DNA of 64,000 nt from Penelope pileata (lineage: Eukaryota; Chordata; Aves; Galliformes; Cracidae): assembly GCA_013396635.1 (NCBI GenBank), contig WBMW01005677.1:186001-250000 (forward strand). Reading direction: 5' to 3'. Positions 31,991-46,683 of the stretch are shown here, piece after piece. A program made the translations under genes and the position numbers. The notes beneath the pieces are model-generated. The model did not search any database. It saw nothing but the letters and a program-made list of their open reading frames with translations, and was not told the origin of the DNA. Positions within the stretch are counted from its first letter, which is position 1, and every line of letters starts with the position of its first letter.

Positions 31991-34379
31991 ATTTTCTGGC
32001 TGTTAGTTGCACCTCTGTCTTCATTAAACCCACAGGGAATTGCTGCTTGTGTTAAGGAACACTTGCACTTGGGGAAAGGAGGAAAAAAACAGTGTCAGTT
32101 ACAAGCATTATGAGAGACAATAAGGGAACCATTTGCCTAACACCAAGAGAACATCTGCAGAGAGCTCCCGCTGGGTCCCAGAGGTAAAAGCCGTTCCCTG
32201 CTCCCTCTCACATAGCTGGGAACCCCCAATTTTCACGAGTTTTTACTGCAGCAAGGTGTCCTGCTGTTCACCTGCTGCATGCTCAGCCTTCATGCTGCCT
32301 TATAGGCACTGCCTTTCATCTTGGCTTGCTTCCTTCACATCTGATGCTCTCTCAAAAAACTTTTCTCTGCCCTGCTGCAGTATGGGGAAGGTTGCATGGC
32401 AATGGGAGAAATGGAGCAGATGTCTCTCCCGAGGGAAAATGGTTGGCATGGTGGCACACAGCGCTGGTAAATGCTCAGGCAGCATCTCACAGCCTCAGCC
32501 TGCTGACGAGGAAGTTTCCCTACTCAGTGCTCTCAGATATGTCAATCTTTGGTGCCAGCTGTAATCTGGCACCAAACCTGCAATCCTTTGGCAGGGGTGT
32601 GCTCCCCAGAGGATGCAACTGATGAGTCAGCTGCCTGCCAGAGGTCTCTGTGCCAACGGTGGCCAGACAAAAGGAAAAACAAGGCAGAAGTAAGATTTGC
32701 TCCTTTTTCTGTTTTGTTTCTCCATATGGCATATCTTTATATGATCTGTTTCAGGAAAAAATGAGTTCAGTTGGATTTCATGGAGTCACCACAGACCTCA
32801 TTTTGGCCCACTAAAGCTATTATTATTAGACAACGTGGCCTGGAGGATGGGCATCTGCCCCAGGCTTGTAGAGGCCTGGTTTGGGGTCCTTGCTCTGCCC
32901 ATCAGTGTGGCTGTGAAGCTCAAGGGACTTTGACCTGCTCGGTCTTACCAGGGGAAGATTTCTGTTGTGGATAATAACAGCATATAACCACACACTGAAA
33001 ACAAGCTGTCTTGGTTTCGAAGTGTACTTCCGAAAAGTCTATTTAAAATAATGGCCATCAAGTTTCTGAAGTCCAAGTTTCTGAAGCTGCCTTCTCCAGG
33101 GCTGGTTCCCACACCAGTGTGAGAGCTGCCTGCTGCAGAACGCACCCCAGCCTGCCTCTTTGAGATCTTTCTGCAGCAGAACACAGCGACAAAGCCTGGG
33201 AAAGGAGCTCAAGGCAGCTATGGGTGGGCAGCAGTAAATTAATGATGCTAAGGGGTTTGTGAAACCAAAGCCCTAAAGCAGTTCTGAATCTAGATGAAGT
33301 CTGTATGTCAGTATTTGTGCCAACTCTTCATGGTTCTGCCTTTTGGAAAGTTATCAACACCAGAGCTTAAAGTGAGAGAAATGGGTCACAGTAGATGAGT
33401 CTGGAGTAACCATTGAATTAATGTAGTTGTAGAGATAGAAATTTCACGAGGCTGCAAAAGCACTCCCATCTCTGCTCTCAGCTGGGGCAAGCTGGCATGG
33501 CCATGCTGGCTCCAGGAGAGCTGGCCAATGTAGGTCAGCCGTGGGCTTCATGCAACTAAGTCAAAGGGTTTCTTGCAGTCATTAAAGAAAGCATGTTCAG
33601 ATTTTTTTCCTCCCTGCAGATTCTTGTCTAAGACGTTATTCCCCATGCCTTGTAAAGAGGAAGATGGAGAAAGAGAAATGTGCTCAGAAATCCCATTCAG
33701 TTTGCTGTTTGAAGAGATTGTCGTCATCTGTCAGTTTGGTTAGTGCACGTCTAACTTTGATGGTGTGGCCACACAGTTTTTATTTACTGTTGTTAATCTT
33801 TAGGAAATGGGTTCATTCCCCTGGAGGGTGAAAAATAGGAGCTAGTAGGCTGCCAGAGCTTCCAACACCAGCAGGGGTGAGTACGGGTCTGGAGGAGTCT
33901 GGCTCCTGCTGCCCCAGGGATGCTCCCCAGGCAAGCACTTGCAAAGCCATGAGCAGACGTGAGGCCCAGGCTGACCCATTTCCGAATGTCTTCCTGCAGA
34001 GAGAGCATGCACACAATGGCTGCGATGATGTGCAGTGCTTGCCAAGTGCTCCACAACAACTTGATTGTTTGCCTAAGATTTAATTAATGAGGTAGTCAAA
34101 GGCAACTGTTTCCTCCTTCCTGATAAGTAAATGCACTCAGGAGAACAGTATGAGTCTGGGACATTTCCTGGTCATTAGGCTTGGGCTATGTGGAAGATTA
34201 TAAACAAATCAATAGATACTTTCATTTTTATTACAAGTCATAAAAAACTAAAAAGCACGTCATGTTGCAAGGGCCTTAAGTGAATGGCACGATCACAGGA
34301 TGGTATTTAGAGAGGTTTTAGCATTGTTTTAACCATCTCCATGTAATACAGCAATGGATTTTTGTTTTTTTTTTTTTCT

Positions 34380-34535
34380 GAGGATTTCTTATTACATCTG
34401 AACAATGTAAGAGATCCAATTGGCTTACCATTAATGGCATTTGGATGGCTGTCTTCTGATTTTTAAGAGCTAGTAATTGCCTAATTTTATAAGTCCCTTG
34501 TAGGTGTTATTTTTAGGTTCCAATAAACCATAGTA
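34380..34535. promoter_or_regulatory. Candidate conserved non-coding block
   Basis: The block has homeobox-like cores accattaatggcattt and agctagtaattgcctaattt, and an ATTGG (CCAAT) word. It follows a T homopolymer. The assignment is by composition only. Confidence 0.2.
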
Positions 34536-36499
34536 CGCTTTCAGCCTCCTCCCTTCTTGCTGCCTGTGCAAGGTCACTTGTTCTTTCCCAGCCACCATTT
34601 TCACCCTCCTGCTGGGGGGGATCCAGAAGTGCTGCAGCCAATACCTGGCAAACAGCTATGAATCAGGCCACACGAGATCAAGCAGCTGTCTTTGAAACTC
34701 ATGATGTCTCTTTTTTCACTCTCTTCTCCTTGCCTCCCTCCAGCTCAGCCTTGCTTTTCCTTTTTATGGGAACCTGAGGGATTGCTTCTTCCATGCCTTC
34801 TGGGTCTGCAGCCTCCGGGCTGCCTCACCTGCAAGCTGTGCTCTGCAATGTGAAGGACTGGATCTGCTTGTTGCTGTTTTTGTTGTTTTTTCAGGAAGCT
34901 GATACTCTCCTCCAGTCTCCGCATCTCAATCCATGAGGCTTGGGGCAATTCCCCGCGTCCCAAGTCTGGTGAAAGTAGAAAGAAGTAACAACGCACACTG
35001 CAGCAGCCAGTTGACTGCCAGAAGAAATCAAGTCCAACTAGTTCACGTTGGCCCAAGCCTTTTTTGATGTCCTTCTGCCCCTCTGTGGGGACAGAAACAA
35101 AGACAAGCAGGTGAAAGAAGGAAGGGAATGCAGGAACATGCCAACTCAATATGGTGGTAGGTGCCACGCCATGGTGGGATTAACATCCCAGGCTCAGGGC
35201 ACCGAGCAGGGCCATAACGCAGGCATTGTGCTGAGGCTTTCACCAGCTCCACAGAGTTTACAGGTTAACAGCTGCTTTGTTTCTGGGACTTTCACTTGCT
35301 CTGTGTCTGTCTGGCAATACCTCTTGTTGCCTCAGCTCCTCCTGCCTCAGCTCTATCTTCAGCTTCACAGACACACTTCCCTTGGCTTTTCTAATCTCCT
35401 GCTGTTCTGCTTAAAGAGCCAGAAGTCACTCTGTGCCCAGTGCTGTCTCCAGGGAACTGGGGTTCATCCGTGGGTTACGTGTGCTGACTGCGGCTCGTGC
35501 CAGCTGCTGCTGGCCAACAGTAGCATCACAGCAAATGCAGATTGGTTCAGGAAATAACTCAGGAGCAGGATATCATGATGTTCTTAAGACACCAGTTCTG
35601 CACAGGGTGTTTTACCCAGGAGGATATTCTGTGTGTGACTGCTCCACATGAAGTGACACAGATGATCTCTGCCAGTTCCCAGACGTCACCAAGTTCATCT
35701 GCAGCCAGTGCTGTGAGCGAGCTGACTGATTTACCCTTCAGGCTTTCAGGATGCAAAGTCGGACACTACAGATACATTTCCCAGGTCCTCGCTTCCGCCC
35801 ACGCATGCCCATTAATATTAATTGTGGGGAAATCCAGCCTCAAATCCATAAATGGCAGCACGAATGTAACAGCCTGGGCTGCAAGCTCCCTTGCTGAGCA
35901 TGTAGAAGCACCATTGGTGCAACACCTGGCTTTGAGGAGCTTTGAAGAACTCCCTTCCCGTAATAAGGCAGGCACTGTCCTTTCTGCACTGCAATTAACG
36001 GTTTGGCAATAACACAGGAAAGCAGGAGTCCCCCAAACCCTTTCATATGTGGGTAGGAAGGAATATGAAAGGAGCGATGGATTGGTCAGTGACAAAGATG
36101 TTTCATGCTCTGCTAGAAGAACAGCCCTCCCAAAAAAAAAAAAAAAAGAAAAAGCCTTGTGCTAGCTAGCATTCTCTGTGTGTGTGTGATGTCCCACTGT
36201 ATAATGACATATTAGTGTGACAAAGTACAGAATGTGCTCGTCTTCTTCAGAAGATTGTCTGGTTTTCCTTCTTTTGAATTGAAGGCCAGCGGCTTCCTTT
36301 AACGCTGTTTATTTCTCCTGAGTTTTGGTAGGGAAGGACCACACAGCAGTTGTCAGCTCCAAGCCTAGCAAGGCTTCTCCACCTCCACATTTGACACATC
36401 ACCATTGCAAACTCAGCATCAGTAGAAAAGTAATAGGAATCTCTGCTTATTTTAACAGGCATAGATAGGCTTCTCAATCTTCAGGACACAAAAGACTCC

Positions 36500-36720
36500 T
36501 CAAAAATAATTGGAGGTGAATAATTTATGCAATTAAAATATCCACTTTTTCCATCCATGGGAGCAGATCGTTCATTCTGATTGCTTCAGCGCTTTCCTCG
36601 GGATCTTTGACCAGCTTTGTAAAGCAAGCTGTACATTTCCATTTTCTGCTTCAGATAAGTTTTATCATTGGGCAGAGGGCTTAAGGAATTAATTTAGCCC
36701 ATGAGTCTGTCAGGGTTGGA
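36500..36720. promoter_or_regulatory. Candidate conserved non-coding block
   Basis: The block has aataattggaggtgaataat, tatgcaattaaaat and ggaattaatttagccc in unique sequence. The assignment is by composition only. Confidence 0.2.
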
Positions 36721-39700
36721 TTTCAGTCTAGGAAGAAATGGAAATTTTTTAAATATCAGAGCCTTTCCTTCAAGGGCTGTGTAAGCCTGCCATGGGCTCC
36801 CCCATTTAGGAAAATGAGTGTGATATAAAATGCAGTCAATGTTTAATTCCCTTCTGTCAAATTCACACAGCTGCCAAAGACCATTGTGGCTATCACGGAA
36901 CCATTCATTTGTCCCTGTCTAGTTTAATGGTCTTGTTTGAGACTTTGAAGCCCAGCCACTAAATAAAAAGTCTTGTGTACATGTGTGTTCAGGAAGGATT
37001 GTTACAGTAAATTGAGTTATTTTTAAGAGAGGTAAATTAGTGACCAGTTATCTTAAATTATTGCATTTTCATTTTGGAGTTGTGCTAAGGGTACTCGGAA
37101 CATCCAGATGTCAGTTCTGCTAGCGTTGCTGTAAATTACAATATACGTGCATGTACAGTCATTGCAGCACATAATACCAGCTTTGAAAAACTTGATTGCG
37201 TCTTCATCTGACCTACCTGAGTCCCTTGGGCAATTTTCCAGTGTGGACTATTTCACAGCTCAACACTCACTTACCTCAAGCAAGTGTTAAAAGACGACTT
37301 CAGCCAGCTGTAATTGTGTGTGAAAAGAAACAGCTGAGTCCAGTGGCCAAAGCTCTTTTACATTTCAGCCGGGACTTGTGGAAGTATTTTCACACCTTTG
37401 TTTCTAGATAAAATTGAGCATGGGCCAATAGCAGGACAAAACACAGCGCTGCTTAGTATATGTAGGCACTGCTTCCTGCTTGTCAGCAGAGAACCTACAT
37501 GTCTTGCAACTGTACGTTAAGGCACAACACAACCAAAATCTGCCAGGCACAGCCCATCCCCTCACTGAGCTTTTCACCCCAGGGGCAATTAGGTCTGCTG
37601 TGGTTTGGGGTGGTGGGCTTTGGTAACTGAGACGAAGGACTGCCAGGAAAAGCAGCTGGAGTTTACAGGTTAAATCTCTGCAGCAGATGTGAGCTAATTA
37701 AAATTAACATTAAACTAAATTAACTTTCGTTGAACTACCTTGTATCTGAGAATCAACCCAAATTAAATGACTCCCCATTTCCTTCCTTCTATGCTTTCTA
37801 CCAGCAGTGCTATCACTTAATGATCATGCTATTTCTCTCAAGCTTCGTTTTTTCTCAAAGTGCTTTGGTGTAGTTGCTGCTTTCCCAGTATCTTCCAGTT
37901 GTGGGTCCTGCAGCAGCTTCCTGCGTGTTCAAGCCCTCGTGCCCGCAGACACGACTCCTCATGGAAGCAAGATTTTGAAATTACAGATCAGAAAATTGGA
38001 TGTAATTACCTCACAGCAGCCAAGGAAATGTCAATTTCATGCACAAATGGGAGATTTTGCACAGGTAAACAGATCAACCAAGAAAATGCCTCCTGCAGCA
38101 TTTGCTCCAAGTGTGTGGCTGCAATGTGTGTCTGTGCTTGCAGCAGGCTGCACAGCCAGCCCGTTACTGCCTGCAATCACAGCTCAACGTGGTGTGTGCC
38201 ACGGCCAGGCTTCTGCACTCACCTATGGGGGTCACACGGCCTTTTGCAGCTTTTGGAGGGTTTTCATTTGAAAACAGAAAACTAGCTTTATCGTGCCCCA
38301 GTTGGTCAGCTAGAGCTGCAGTAACTGGAACGCAGCATTTTCCAGACAGCGTATGGCTGGTAACACTTTCTGCAGGGCCAGCTTAAGCTTGTGTTAGCCT
38401 TTGTTTCACAAGCAGTGCACTTGCTGGCTAAGAGCAGACCAAGAGGATTTCTCTGAGATTTTCTCAGATCCAGAAGTGACATTTGCACACGTTTGACTAC
38501 AGTACAAGCTACCATCTATGCCTTCACCCCATGGCACACAGCAGAAGGGTGGCACCTCCTGTGGGTCAGCCTGACACGCAGGTGAGAATTCACACACCCT
38601 GTCCTAAGCCTCATTTGCCAGGAGGTGACCAGTCCCTGTGCATCTCTCTCCTTTTTGTTCTGTGCTTCTCTCTTTTAAGCACAGACGATTAGGTTCCTTC
38701 CCAATTTGTAAATGATGCTGATGGGTAATGAAGCACAGCCATGTGTTTATGGCAGCTGTGCTGGGCTGATTTTATCATAACTGGAGACGCAGGAGCAGTG
38801 AAAGCCAGGAGATCGGTTTGGGTAATTACAACAGGCAAGGAAGGCATTTGGTTCTCAATAAACAGCACTTTCATTGCTCAGCTCTCACCTTGCTGGGCTG
38901 CTGTGAGCTGGTGCTGAGCTGCAGGAGAGCTCTGCAGAGTTGGCGAGGCTTATCCAGGTGCTTGGGTATCTGGCTCTTCTCCAGGTGCTCCCAAATGGTG
39001 CTGGCAGGGCAGGGAAAACAGGGGGCTCCAGGAGGTGGTGGGTGACCAGGATGCAGTGAGCACTATGGTGGTGTTCCTGCTGCTTGGTCACCACTTGGCA
39101 GAACAGAAGCAAAAAACATTTTTATCTTGCTGCTCAGCACAATGGCCTTTAAGCTGTTTTTTGGATGGGGGCTACATTCATTTAATGCCATGTTAACAAC
39201 TTCCAGTTTTTCAGAGCTGATCAAACTGGAGCAAATATTTTGCAGAGGAGATTTGAGGGTGACTGCAAGCAAGATGCTGATTTGTAGCCTAGAAGCGTAT
39301 GTGGAAATGTTAGAACAGAGACGCTTAAAGGCTGATGGTTAGGAGGAATGAAAGATACAGTTTACTCCCTCCCCAACATCAAAATAAATTGTGTTCCTGA
39401 CTTTCTCCTATTTCCTGATCTGTCTTATTTAGCCTGTTTTGCTAACACAGATTAATCCTTCTGTGTGAGGAGGGAGCTGCGCTCTGCAGGCTTGCAGTGA
39501 GCACAGTCTGGGCTAAGGGAGCCTGCCTCTGGCTCTTGGAGCCCCATGTACCAATGAGCCATTGGTGCTGGTGGCTCTGCAGGTGAGCAGCAGGGCTTCA
39601 TGGGCAGGAGTCAAAGGTTGGGGTGTAATGTGAGCTAGAGAGCTCCAGATTTTGAGGGGCAGCTTTACTTTACTCACACGTTGCTGCATATATGCACTTA

Positions 39701-42700
39701 TTGTGACTGTGGATATGCCACTGTATATATATCCACAGTATGTGTATATTAACACTTGCACAGCTTAAAAGCCAAAATCTGTATGTGTGCACAGGATCTA
39801 AGCATGTGCATATTTATTTTATTTTGAGGTTGGTTCAGTGTACTCTTCAATGACACTGAAAACAAGAGGGATGGGGAGAACCATTACAGATGTGTGCAGA
39901 GGATGCCAGAGACACAGTAAAATTACTCTCTAAGCAATTCAAGTCTCCCAGAGGTTTGCTTTGCACCATAATTTAGCATTCCTGGTATAAGCAGCTCAGT
40001 CAGACCAACACGTAATGCCAATGGTTTGGAGCCGCTGCAGGACTGGGAAAAGCTGGCTGCCAGCACGTCTGGCCGGCCCAGCTCTCCGACATCGCTTCCC
40101 AGCTGCAGGATGGGCAGCACGCAGTTGTCCACGTGGCTGCAGGCTTTCAGCTGGATTTTGAATGGGGGGAAGAGTCCTCCAGCAAAAAGTGCCTGGCAAT
40201 CAATGTGCCTTTTGGACTGGATGGCTGCTGAAGTTATTGTACTTATTAGTGCATGGATAATAATTATTAGTAGCAAGTAATTGTTAAAATAGGCTTGAAA
40301 ACCTCATTGTTCCAGCTGCTGAGCAAACACAGAGGAGGAAGAACCTCCCAGCCCCAGGTTCCTCTGCCCTCGCTGGGTGGCTGCTCACAGGGTGCAATGT
40401 GACTCACACAGGTGAGCTGGCAGAGGGGAAGTTTGCAAAAAGCCTTGTGAACAGATTCAGAGAGAGCACTGTGCCCAGAGGATTTCATTTCATCTCAGCT
40501 CTGGGCTGCTGCTTGCTCCCGTCAGCCAGCAGATTGCATCACTGTCCCTGGAGATGAATGAGAAAGTCCAATGTTTGGAAACAAAATGAGTAAAGCCGTA
40601 AATAAAGGCAAAACATAGTGAGGGTTTGTGATGATGTAGAGGTGAAAAACATCCTCTTACTGTGTTTGGCCTGACTGGAACCCTTTCTAGGGAGCTTCAG
40701 GGTGGACTAAGGACAGGCCCTGAGCGTGTGGATCAGCAGCACTGCTTCTAGATTTCATAGCACAGTGATTCCAGAGGACTGCTTGCTCAAAGCTGTCTCC
40801 CCACGGTCACTAAGCATGCGTTGTAAAACAAGAGAACAATTGCAATCCTATTCTGCCTGGAAATGTTTTCTGATCGCAGGAACCACCACTAGAACTGGCA
40901 CTCAGCCATGACAGCCCTGACTTCAACAGGTCCCCTCTGAGGCTGGCACCAGGGACACCAGCAGAGGCCCTTCCCCTTGGGGATCAGCATCTCCTTCTGG
41001 TCTGAGTCCTGTATCTCCCTCTATGTGCTTCTCATGGATACCCCAAAAAGCTCTCCTGAGCAGAAGCCAAGCAGATGTGTGGCATCCCCATGGGAATCCT
41101 CGAAATATGTCACAGTGGGGTAGTTTTTCAGGGCTGCTTGCTCAGAAAATCCATTTACCTTCTGCTCTGATGGAACAGTTGTGTCCAACTTGTTCCCTTA
41201 AAGCTTTGCCCTATGAAACCTACTATGTTATTTTGCCTGGGATTAGTTGTTCACTAAACATCAGCATCACTATTCTCAAAGTAATGGCGTTTAAAAGGCA
41301 TTGCTGCAGGGATGCCAGATTAGATCATGGTAGCTGCAGTGCCAGGCACTGTGTGTGCACAGAAACGGCTGCCTGTCAGGGAGGATTTCAGCCTCCTTTT
41401 CCCTTAACCTCTTTCTACCAGACCTCCAGACGCTTGCTGAAGACTGATGGTGGCTGTGGTGGGTACTGTCAGCATCTGGCTGACCACAGGGGGAAAATCA
41501 CAAGCAGCTGTGAGGAGGTAGAAGCTCCCTCCCAGCTGCATACAGCTCCTTGTACGCTGCTTTGAACACCCACCCCCAGCGCGTCCAGACTGCCGCCGAG
41601 GTCAAGCAAACACAGGCACAAACGCAGAGGCGTCTCCAGTACTAGAGGGTGAGGGGACAGTGCAGGCAGGGGCGAAATGATAAAGCTGCTACCACAGCGT
41701 CCAGCTGCTTCAGACACAGCAGAAAGGCCATATTCAGGAAGGCCATGCCTGGAAGGCAGCTGGGTGGGCCTGCACGACCACGCTGTGGAGAATGAAGCGC
41801 CAGATGTTGGAGCAGGCCTAGCTCAGCTGTATCACACAACTGCCCTTGAAGTTTAGATGTCGCTGTGCTTCTTGTCCTTCTCATTTCTCTACTCAAGCCA
41901 TGGTATTTGCCTGAAATCTGACTCGTCCAGATGCAGCTGTGCTGTGTAAAATATCAGGGGGACACTCCCCTGGCCACTGGAAGTATCCTCTCTTCTCTAA
42001 CTGTGGGACCCTTTCCTCCTCAGAGCAAATGCCTTTTTCACTCTTTTCTTATGCTGCTCTCCTTCACACTAGCAAACACACAGGCCGCAAGGACTCTTTT
42101 CTCAGCGTGGTGAAGGTGTGTCCTCCCTGACTGCGCACTGAAGATGCAGGCAGGTGTAACCTGCACTGCTGTCTGCCGCTGGTGCCAGGGCTGGTGCAAA
42201 CACTCTGAGCTGCTCCCTGCACCTTGTCCCGAGGTGATCCTTACTGGGTACAACGGCACATCCAGAGAAACACACAAAAGCCAACAGACAAAATGTCTGA
42301 CGCTTCATCTGATCCTTCCCTGGGCTCAGAGGTTTCCCAAGACTGCATGCTGACCGCTGGCTTTGCATATCCTTTGGCTGCTGTTAGGGTAGCAGCAGAG
42401 GGAATCATCACCGACGGCACACAGCTGTGAAGTTAAATCCCACAGACGGAGGCCTGGGGGAGCAGCCACGATGCCCCACCTCCCACAGAGACCACATATA
42501 GCCGGGCCAGCAAAGCTGCTGTACCTCAGCATGGTCCTCAAAGGGTGCCCTGGGCTGGGATGTGCCATGACAGGTGAGTAAGAGGCTCTGGGGGCCAAAG
42601 TTTAATTGACAAAATATGTTTAATCCCTTCAAAAAAATTGTGCTGAGCAGAAAGCCCAGAGGAGGAATGTGTGTCAGATGTTGGTGGTAATTACACGTTT

Positions 42701-43799
42701 TCCAGTTTACAGTGCTTGCTTTTCCCCTGGTCTTAAGCCAGAATTTTAGGTAGTGTGAGCTAGTCTTGTATAATCATCCGATAATAGTAGTTCCTTATCT
42801 TAAATCCCAAGTTCTGGTAATGCTGTGAAATCATTTATTGCTTGTTTCCATCCTGTTACTTCTAATTAATTCAGGGATTTATTAATGCATGTTTTCTTCA
42901 TCCTTAAGAGAATCTGAGGTGTTCTTGCTGATATGTGGCATTGGCTGAGATCCATGCATCTCTGAGTTAATCTGTGCTGGAAAAATGCTGTGCTATCAGT
43001 AACTTCAGGTGCACAAAAGCAAAAATGAAGGTGCACAGGGAAATTTGGGCTCCCTCAAATTTCTTTCCCAGCCGGGGCAGTACCAGGCCTCCCATGAGCA
43101 GTGCCTCCCCTGATGCCTACAGCTAAGGGAGCAACAAGCTGCTCAGGCAGCCTGCTCTCAAACTGCTGTGCCAAGGCTACTTCCAGTGCTGACAGCAGAA
43201 AGTTGGTGTGCTGATAAATGAGAACCTGTAGCAGAGGGTGTCAGCACTGCCCGTGGCTTCACATTGAAGTGCACAGATTTACAGAGACTCCTGTAGAGCA
43301 GGACACAAAGTCACTGTACCTTCATTTAGCTGTGAATTCACACAAAAGGCTAACAAGCCAAGCACTGTTCTTCTAGCTGTACTCTCCGCCTCAGCTACCA
43401 GATATTCAGGGCAAGCATCACCGTGCTGCAGCATCATGGACTTAATATGCTAGCTCACTTAGCTGAGTATTCCCAAGGCAGAGCAACAAGAATGACCTTT
43501 AAATGGCACAATTTGCCTTCAGAGCTGTTTAGATGCTTCTCTACCAGATAGACCTCAAGAAAGGCAGTCACACAACAAAACTCACTTATCAAGGGAGGAA
43601 AGCTTATTGCAGCAAATGAGGCTGATGCATGTGAGGCCTTAGCTTTCCCTGGGCTGTTTGCCCTGGCACTTAAGCAGAAGCAAATGCATCCTTGCTGGAA
43701 ATGTAGGCTTGCTGTGTAACCTAGTTACTCTGCCCAGGCTGTGTGGTCTTCAGACAATTCTTGTCCCTGGTCTGTGTGAGCTCTTGCTGGTAGCATTAG

Positions 43800-43975
43800 C
43801 ACACCTCCTATGTAAATGACTGCAATATGCTCCTGGAAATAATTACTCGCTCACTTTTAATGAGGCATACCAATAAATAAGCAGATGCTAATGTTGGTAA
43901 CAAAATGCTGATGTGAATGTTTAACTAACGCTCCTAAGTGTAATTAGCTGGTGACAGCTGAGTGAAGGAACTTCC
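43800..43975. promoter_or_regulatory. Candidate conserved non-coding block
   Basis: The block has aaataattactcgctcac, ttttaatgaggcat and agtgtaattagctgg in unique, repeat-free sequence. The assignment is by composition only. Confidence 0.2.
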
Positions 43976-46666
43976 AGAGCCCCTTTCAGAGACCTGGGTA
44001 TAGGCACTAAAGGCAGCGTAACCTAGACTTGCTTCACTGATTACCTGTGCACAGTTAGGTCATCTTCCCCTTGCATGTTTAAGGACAGCCCAGGGAAAAT
44101 GGCAGTCCAGATCAGGCTGCCTCTGCCACTGCAATCTGGCTGAGATGCTCCTGACTACACCTTACACGTGCTGGAGAGATAAGGTTTCTGCTGTAACAAA
44201 TGTATAGGAAACATATAATTAGGCTTCCAATGGCACATGAACACTGCAGTTTTGCTTGGCTGACAGAATTCAGCCTTTGCTATCTAGTGTCTTAGCCTTG
44301 GGTCATCCCATATCATGCCTTGGATGTTCTATTCTAACTGCTGACAGTGTCCTATTTATACTACTTTATTCTCATGTTCTTGTGTTGTGCGCACTAAACT
44401 AAGACATTTCATATCACAAAGCACACTTGATCTAAATAGGAAAACCCAGTTGCTGCCAGGAGACAGCAGAACAATACACAGTAAAACAGGAGCACTCAGA
44501 ACAAAATAAACCCAAAGCGTCATAAAGGGATAACAGGATCTATGCACAGGCTTGAGGGACTTGAGGGACAGAAAAATGTTCCATAAGTTGAAAAAATGGT
44601 TACAGGTAAGTTGTTCTATAAAAGCAGGGCTTCTACTATCCTAGCAGGGATGAATTCAAAATGGTTGACTAGACAACAGGGCCCTCTGAAGAAGCAAGGA
44701 GATGTGCTAGCAGAACTAGTCTAGATGCAGCTGCTGATGATTAAAGGCTGATGACTTCAGAGTAGCAGGAGGCCGCCAGGTGCTCTGAGCTGTATAGCAT
44801 CAAAAGCTTAGGAAGTGTTAATGGCCATCTTCTCTTGAAGCATTGAATAGACAGTAAAGCTTGGGTGAATGCCCTTTGGGATTGTTCTTTTCTGTTCCAG
44901 ACTTGCTGTCATCTGGAGAGCAACAATTCTACTAGACTATAGAAAATGACCGTGTTCAGCTGTCATGTGAACATACTTTTCATCTTTAGCAGAACTCTCA
45001 AGGTTTAGTGAAGATACTAAACAACAGCTGCAAGTTGTGCTGTCCATCCCAGGTTGAATTTCTGTCATTTTGTGAAGAGTTGCTCCTTACTTTCATTTTC
45101 TTAGCATTATGTGTGTTGTAGGGCTGAGAAAAAAAATCTTGCTGCAGACCATTTCCCTTTCCTTGGCTGCAAATCTTCAGTCACTCATTTCTCTTCCAGA
45201 AAACTAGCTGAGACCATCTAATTGGTTAAATAGTTGGTGTTTGAGAGGAATGAGGTTCCTGTCATGGGATATACTTCTGTAATGTTTTATAACTGTGCAC
45301 CGCGTAATAAGGTATTTTATGGAAGCATTAGGCCACAGTTCTAGAGCAGGAAAGCTCCTGGAAAAAAAAAACAGCTCTTCAAAGGAAAGTGGTTGTGGTA
45401 GCTTATAGCATTAGCTGTAGAAACTGTGTTTGCACTGGAGCCTGTGTCAATCTGATAAATTCCAAACAGTGGAAATGTCCCTATGGAAAATGAATCTATT
45501 TCATTTTCTTTCCCCTATAAGTTTTCCTGCGGTCCTTTTGGTTGTTTATACTGAGAAAGCATTTTGATCAAACAGTGCTGGTGACAATTCTTTCCACTCT
45601 CCTATGTGACATTCCCTGAAGAGACGGGGGCAGAAATAAGCAGTGGAGCAGAATAATCTAGAGGTCAGGATAAAGCCAACTCGCAATGAAAGGACAAGCA
45701 GGACCCATGCACAGGGACCTCTGCACCTGACACACAGAAAATGATCCAAAAGGGAAAGAATGAATTCCACTTCTTGGAAGGAAAATGTCTTCATTTTATC
45801 AATGTTCTCTTGTTTACACAGACACCTTCATTCTAACCGACCTGTCAACAGGCATTCTGTACAAGGTGGGTAGAAATGAAATCAATCCCGAGCCAATAAA
45901 ATCACTGTGATCTTTATTGCTTTCTCAGTTAATTCTGTGCTGATAATGGCTTGTGTCTCACTGCACAAAAACATCTTGTATTGAACCGTTGCTCAATTCT
46001 GTCTGGTTTTCATCTCTCTTCCTCCGGGTGCACAGCTGTGCACTACTGATGACTTTGCCTTTGGAGCCTGCAGCATCGTGGGGACAGACAGATGCTTCAG
46101 TCCCAGCTGCTGGTGGGAGAAGGTTTGAGCCTCTGGCTCTGGCTTGGAGCCTTCCAGCCTGATTCTCTACAGAAGAGCAAGAATGGAAAAGCCACCAAAA
46201 TGGTTTTCTGACATGATTTTCTTGCTGCAACAGAAACTTAGCTGCAAAACCTGTGACACAGTGACAATGTGTGTTAATTCCAGTGGGAGTGAATAGAAAT
46301 GCACAGAGGCTGTCAACTGCTGGGATGTCCCTGGGCATGTCCAAAGTGAATTGTGAAGGGCCTGGCCTGGTCTTGGTATCCACAGACTGCCAGAGGATGA
46401 GATTTAGGGATAAACCTGGAATCAGCTTTGATTCCTCGAGGGAGGCTGGACTAGGTTTCCCCTGGGGAAAAAACTCAGCCCGAAGAGGGGCTCCCAGGGC
46501 TGAAGGAACATCTGGGGCTATTGGGTGCAGAGCCCACAAGATAGCTATGGCTGCACCCCAAAAAGGTGCTTCATCCTCAACATCACTGCACAGTGCTGCA
46601 GAGCTGCTCCTCCCATGCTGCCCTGTGTCCCATGTGGACACTGCCACCTTCTCCATGTCAGTTCTT

Positions 46667-46683
46667 AGCAGCAGCAGCAGCAG
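46667..46683 (+). repeat. Short (AGC)n trinucleotide run
   Basis: About six AGC units lie here. They give a leucine run in the overlapping minus-strand open frame. Confidence 0.85.
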